Origin: Flavobacteriales bacterium UBA1993
GTDB taxonomy: Bacteria > Bacteroidota > Bacteroidia > Flavobacteriales_G > Salibacteraceae
DNA length: 64,000 nucleotides
NCBI GenBank assembly: GCA_002336485.1
Contig: DDCZ01000060.1
Location: 18,616 to 82,615, forward strand
Direction of reading: 5' to 3'
Shown here: piece by piece, positions 61,444-64,000 of the stretch
Layout: each line of letters begins with the position of its first letter
Numbering within the stretch: the first letter of the stretch is position 1
The notes under the pieces: generated by a model
Seen by the model: the letters and a program-made list of their open reading frames with translations, nothing else
The model's database searches: none
What the model was told of the DNA's origin: nothing
Translations under genes and position numbers: made by a program

Positions 61444-61962
61444 ATGGACGCCACACATATTCATTTGCTCACCAATCATATCCCAATTTTAGGTTCCATT
61501 TTTGGAATCTTTTTATTGATTATCGGCCTCGCCCTAAAAAATCGAACGATTGAAATGACTGCGTTGGCAACATTGATTGCTGTTACCATTTTCACCTTTC
61601 CTGCATACTTAAGTGGTGACGAAGCCGAGCACGCTGTGGAGCACTTAGCCGGTGCATCTGAATGGGAATTGGAAGAACATGAAGAACACGCTGAGCTGAG
61701 TTTATGGCTCATGATAATCACTGGTATCTTCTCTTTGGCGGCCATCCTCTCTTATCGGTTCATGGAATCATTCACAAAATGGTTACGCATTGGAACTGTT
61801 TTTATTGGGTTGTTTGCTTTTGTTTCCATGATTCCATTGGCATTGCACGGTGGAAAGATCATGCACAGTGAACTACGCGGTGACACTCAAGAAGAGGACG
61901 ATCATGAATCGCACGAAGATCATGAGGAACGTGAGGAACACAGCGAGTACGAAGACGACTAA
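61444..61962 (+). CDS. DUF2231-like four-helix membrane protein with His/acidic tail
   Basis: Small inner-membrane protein with four hydrophobic helices (about 12-30, 36-56, 86-104, 112-132). The start MDATHIHLLTNHIPILGSIFGI and the His residues in helix 1 match DUF2231-type proteins. A His/Glu cluster sits between helices 2 and 3 (EWELEEHEEHAELS), and the C-terminal 30 residues are almost only Asp, Glu and His (DDHESHEDHEEREEHSEYEDD), a likely metal-binding or buffering tail. Length 172 residues. Role unknown. The stop overlaps the convergent methyltransferase stop by 4 bases (CTAA). Confidence 0.78.
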   Translation: MDATHIHLLTNHIPILGSIFGIFLLIIGLALKNRTIEMTALATLIAVTIFTFPAYLSGDEAEHAVEHLAGASEWELEEHEEHAELSLWLMIITGIFSLAAILSYRFMESFTKWLRIGTVFIGLFAFVSMIPLALHGGKIMHSELRGDTQEEDDHESHEDHEEREEHSEYEDD

Positions 61963-62768
61963 GTTTTTCGCGCGGCGAATTCCATCATCAATGGTGTAAT
62001 GATCATAGCATTTGGTGTTGCTTCCATTTCGGGCCAACATCGAACAAATGCATCGCGCTCTTCCTCGGTCAACAATCCCATTTCGATGAGCTTGTGCGAA
62101 TACAAGTGAAGAAACGTTGTTGGCCACTGCCATACCATTTCGCCGGGACTGCTCACTTTTTCAATCGTCGCTTTCAATTCCAAATTCAATCCGAAGCGAT
62201 GGAACATCGCTGGCAATTGTGGCGCAATGTCGATTTCACTGGGCATGACTCTCCAGCTTTCACGGCAGGCTTCGATCATTGCTCGCACCTCGCTTCTTTC
62301 TGGCTCGATTCGAAATGTTCCCCATTGGGCATATTCCTGAACTAAGAATACTCCACCAGGTTTCAAGAGTTTCGAAACTTCCTGGATGATCTTATCCACA
62401 TCATTCACCCAGCTCAGGACCCAACGGCAATAGATAACATCATACCGGCCATGCTCGAGATCTAGTTCATGGATTGATCGTTGAATAAACTCAACATTGT
62501 TTACGCCCCGGACCTGCGCCTGATGATTTCCATAATCCACATAAGCCTGAGATATATCGACCCCTGTCACCGAACCTGTTGCGCCAACAATGGTGGCTAA
62601 ATCGAATGTGGCGAAACCAGGTCCCGATCCTAGATCAAGCACATTTAGCCCCATCCGTACACCGCCTCGTTTCCAAAGTGAAAATGCATCCTCTGACCAA
62701 ACTCGATGCTGAAATCCGAGCCGATCTAGTTCGGCTTGGTCTGTTCCTAAAATGTAGTCCTTCTTCAT
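61959..62768 (-). CDS. Class I SAM-dependent methyltransferase
   Basis: Cytosolic small-molecule methyltransferase. SAM motif VLDLGSGPGFATFDLA, motif II GVDISQAYVDYG, and YDVIYCRWVLSWVNDVDKIIQEVSKLLKPGGVFLVQEY. An extended C-terminal domain follows (about 160-269). Length 269 residues. The substrate is unknown. The start MKKDYILGTDQAELDRLGFQH resembles UbiE/arsenite- and polyketide-type enzymes of Bacteroidota. Transcribed alone, divergent from the YdeI-like gene. Confidence 0.88.
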   Translation of the reverse strand: MKKDYILGTDQAELDRLGFQHRVWSEDAFSLWKRGGVRMGLNVLDLGSGPGFATFDLATIVGATGSVTGVDISQAYVDYGNHQAQVRGVNNVEFIQRSIHELDLEHGRYDVIYCRWVLSWVNDVDKIIQEVSKLLKPGGVFLVQEYAQWGTFRIEPERSEVRAMIEACRESWRVMPSEIDIAPQLPAMFHRFGLNLELKATIEKVSSPGEMVWQWPTTFLHLYSHKLIEMGLLTEEERDAFVRCWPEMEATPNAMIITPLMMEFAARKT

Positions 62769-62878
62769 ATCCGAAGCGAATATGATTAAATTTTTCAGCG
62801 TTTTTTCACATCAATTGAGATTTCACAACATGAACATAATCAGATATTTATACTTTCGAAAGCGCCAACCATCACACC

Positions 62879-63466
62879 ATGCAGCTAGCCAAATCCATCG
62901 AAGAATACATTGAGGCACATTCGGAGCGATCTGATGAGCTCGTTAAACTCCGCGAAATATTGCTCCGAACAGAGCTCACTGAAACACTAAAGTGGGGAAT
63001 GCCACATTACATGTATAAGACCAAACTCGTAGTAGGAATAGCTGCATTCAAAAGCTACTCTGGTCTTTGGTTTCATCAGGGAGTTTTTCTAGCAGATCAT
63101 CAAAGATTGCTGCATAAAGCTCAAGAAGAAAAGACGAAAGGAATGCGGCAGTGGCGCTTTGCATCTGTCAATGATATTGACGAAGATTTGGTGCATGCCT
63201 ATGTGTTAGAATCCATTGAAAACGCCAAGGAAGGAAAAGAGATCAAACCTCAGAAAAAGGAATTAAACATTCCAGAAGAACTAGATCAAGCCCTGCGTTC
63301 AGATTCTCCGTTAAACCTAGCCTACAATGCTCTTAGTCGTGGAAAGCAGATCGAATATGCCGAGTTTATTGGGACGGCCAAGCAGGACGCTACGCGCATC
63401 AATCGGCTGCGTAAATCGATCCCGATGATTATGAATGGTTCTGGTTTGAATGACAAGTACAAATAG
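62879..63466 (+). CDS. YdeI/DUF1801 family protein
   Basis: Cytosolic protein with an N-terminal DUF1801-type domain (about 1-115, LRETELTETLKWGMPHY-like LRTELTETLKWGMPHYMYK, GLWFHQGVFL) and a C-terminal YdeI-type helix pair (LNIPEELDQALRSDSPLNLAYNALSRGKQIEYAEFI, then DATRINRLRKSIPMI). Length 195 residues. The family has loose ties to bacteriocin protection and to iron/Fra-like chaperones; function unknown. Its stop abuts that of the convergent lipid-kinase-like gene. Confidence 0.87.
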   Translation: MQLAKSIEEYIEAHSERSDELVKLREILLRTELTETLKWGMPHYMYKTKLVVGIAAFKSYSGLWFHQGVFLADHQRLLHKAQEEKTKGMRQWRFASVNDIDEDLVHAYVLESIENAKEGKEIKPQKKELNIPEELDQALRSDSPLNLAYNALSRGKQIEYAEFIGTAKQDATRINRLRKSIPMIMNGSGLNDKYK

Positions 63467-64000
63467 CTAAAGCCACTTGACCGCCATAGGTTGTACTGAA
63501 TACGATATGGATTCAGTCGGGTCCAATACATCGAAATACTCACCGTCCGCCTCGATTGGCAAACGACCTTCAAGTACTTCAATCTTTATGTTCTTTGCGT
63601 TGTGGTAGCTTATCCAGGTATGATCGACCTCCTCACCACCGCTAATTTTCCAGTACTTAGTAATGAGTTGGAAATAGCTCGAGTGCCTTAATATAGTTAA
63701 TCCAAAGCCTTCATCTTCCATACTTGCCTGAGGAGTGAACCCAAGTCCATAGCCAAGATATTTTCCATTTCCTACGATGATGGCCGATATGAATAATTCC
63801 TGCGACTCGCCATCCATGGTGATACGCACCTTGGGCCGAACAAAAGCAAGAATGCAGCGAAATATCGCAAACATGTAATTCAATCTTGGTGTAAAGCTTC
63901 CTCTTGTTGATTCCACCTGACGAAAGACTAAGCCTCCCATACCTGCGCTGGATACATTTATGAACCTTCTTTCAAGACCATCGTGTGCCATTAGGCCGAT
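63467..64000 (-). CDS. Diacylglycerol/sphingosine kinase-like protein, C-terminal part
   Basis: Partial: the frame is open to the window end (the base at 64000), so the catalytic N-terminal nucleotide-binding domain lies outside. The visible part is the YegS/DgkB C-terminal domain: RRFINVSSAGMGGLV, ISAIIVGNGKYLGYGLGFTPQASMEDEGFGLTI and the final IEADGEYF. At least 178 codons are seen. Likely a lipid kinase of the diacylglycerol kinase family; substrate unproved. Confidence 0.87.
   Translation of the reverse strand: MGLMAHDGLERRFINVSSAGMGGLVFRQVESTRGSFTPRLNYMFAIFRCILAFVRPKVRITMDGESQELFISAIIVGNGKYLGYGLGFTPQASMEDEGFGLTILRHSSYFQLITKYWKISGGEEVDHTWISYHNAKNIKIEVLEGRLPIEADGEYFDVLDPTESISYSVQPMAVKWL

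Noticed and set aside
1..64000. CRISPR array, tRNA, rRNA, insertion sequence or prophage
   Set aside because: No regularly spaced repeats, no tRNA-like cloverleaf or T-loop sequence, no transposase, integrase or phage protein, and no terminal inverted repeats were seen.

Overview
The window looks like a chromosomal segment of a marine or environmental member of the Bacteroidota, most likely Flavobacteriales. The evidence is a PorP/SprF-type outer-membrane protein, two secreted proteins ending in type IX secretion (T9SS) type A sorting domains, PD40/OmpA envelope proteins, a complete bat (Bacteroides aerotolerance) operon, many Bacteroidota-typical families (DUF349, DUF1015, DUF721, DUF2807, DUF2911, DUF4403, DUF5686) and several TAnnTTTG-type promoter elements. 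I see no rRNA, tRNA, CRISPR array, insertion sequence, integrase or phage gene. This is a dense core-genome region and not a mobile island.

Layout. 1-4.9 kb: PorP/SprF protein, PD40-OmpA lipid/peptidoglycan-anchor type protein, an rRNA methyltransferase and an M23 peptidase. 4.9-10.1 kb: a lone MoxR ATPase, a DUF1223 lipoprotein, two tandem paralogous lipoproteins and htpG. 10.3-18.4 kb: a large secreted M4 metalloprotease, an 881-residue PD40 protein with four internal repeats, the longest non-coding stretch (about 0.4 kb), and a TPR-SPOR protein. 18.5-25.8 kb: an endonuclease/exonuclease/phosphatase protein and the PLP-homeostasis protein YggS, then a serine-biosynthesis operon (serC, a secreted Ala/Lys-rich protein, serA, DUF1015) followed by a LytTR response regulator. 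25.9-31.1 kb: a five-gene recF operon on the minus strand, a TPR protein coupled to ribH, and a MazG-like pyrophosphohydrolase.

31.3-39.5 kb is the bat operon: MoxR, DUF58, a BatD-like membrane protein, BatA, BatB, BatC, BatD, BatE. Most genes overlap by 4 to 11 bases, which suggests translational coupling. 39.6-46.6 kb: ilvE, an alpha/beta hydrolase, a small Cys-rich lipoprotein, a DUF349 protein, a C45-type hydrolase, miaE, a DUF2807 lipoprotein and an unknown secreted protein. 46.6-57.1 kb: a dipeptidyl-peptidase IV type S9 peptidase, a TlpA thioredoxin and CsaA-like protein, a PKD-repeat T9SS cargo protein, a conserved cytosolic protein of unknown function, ispE, a thioesterase, a complete subclass B1 metallo-beta-lactamase and a DUF4403 lipoprotein. 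57.1-64 kb: a twice-broken DUF2911 gene, YHS and GNAT proteins, a DUF5686 outer-membrane protein, a DUF2231-like membrane protein with a His/acidic tail, a methyltransferase, a YdeI-like protein and the C-terminal part of a diacylglycerol-kinase-like protein cut by the window end.

Most notable: the DUF2911 gene carries two independent lesions that can be reconstructed from the DNA; 10 of 13 convergent gene pairs have touching or overlapping stop codons with no room for a terminator; the B1 beta-lactamase keeps all six zinc ligands; the 881-residue repeat protein ends in what looks like an OmpA domain stripped of its peptidoglycan-binding residues. I did not find a clearly new multi-gene system; the candidates for new biology are single genes or regulatory elements.
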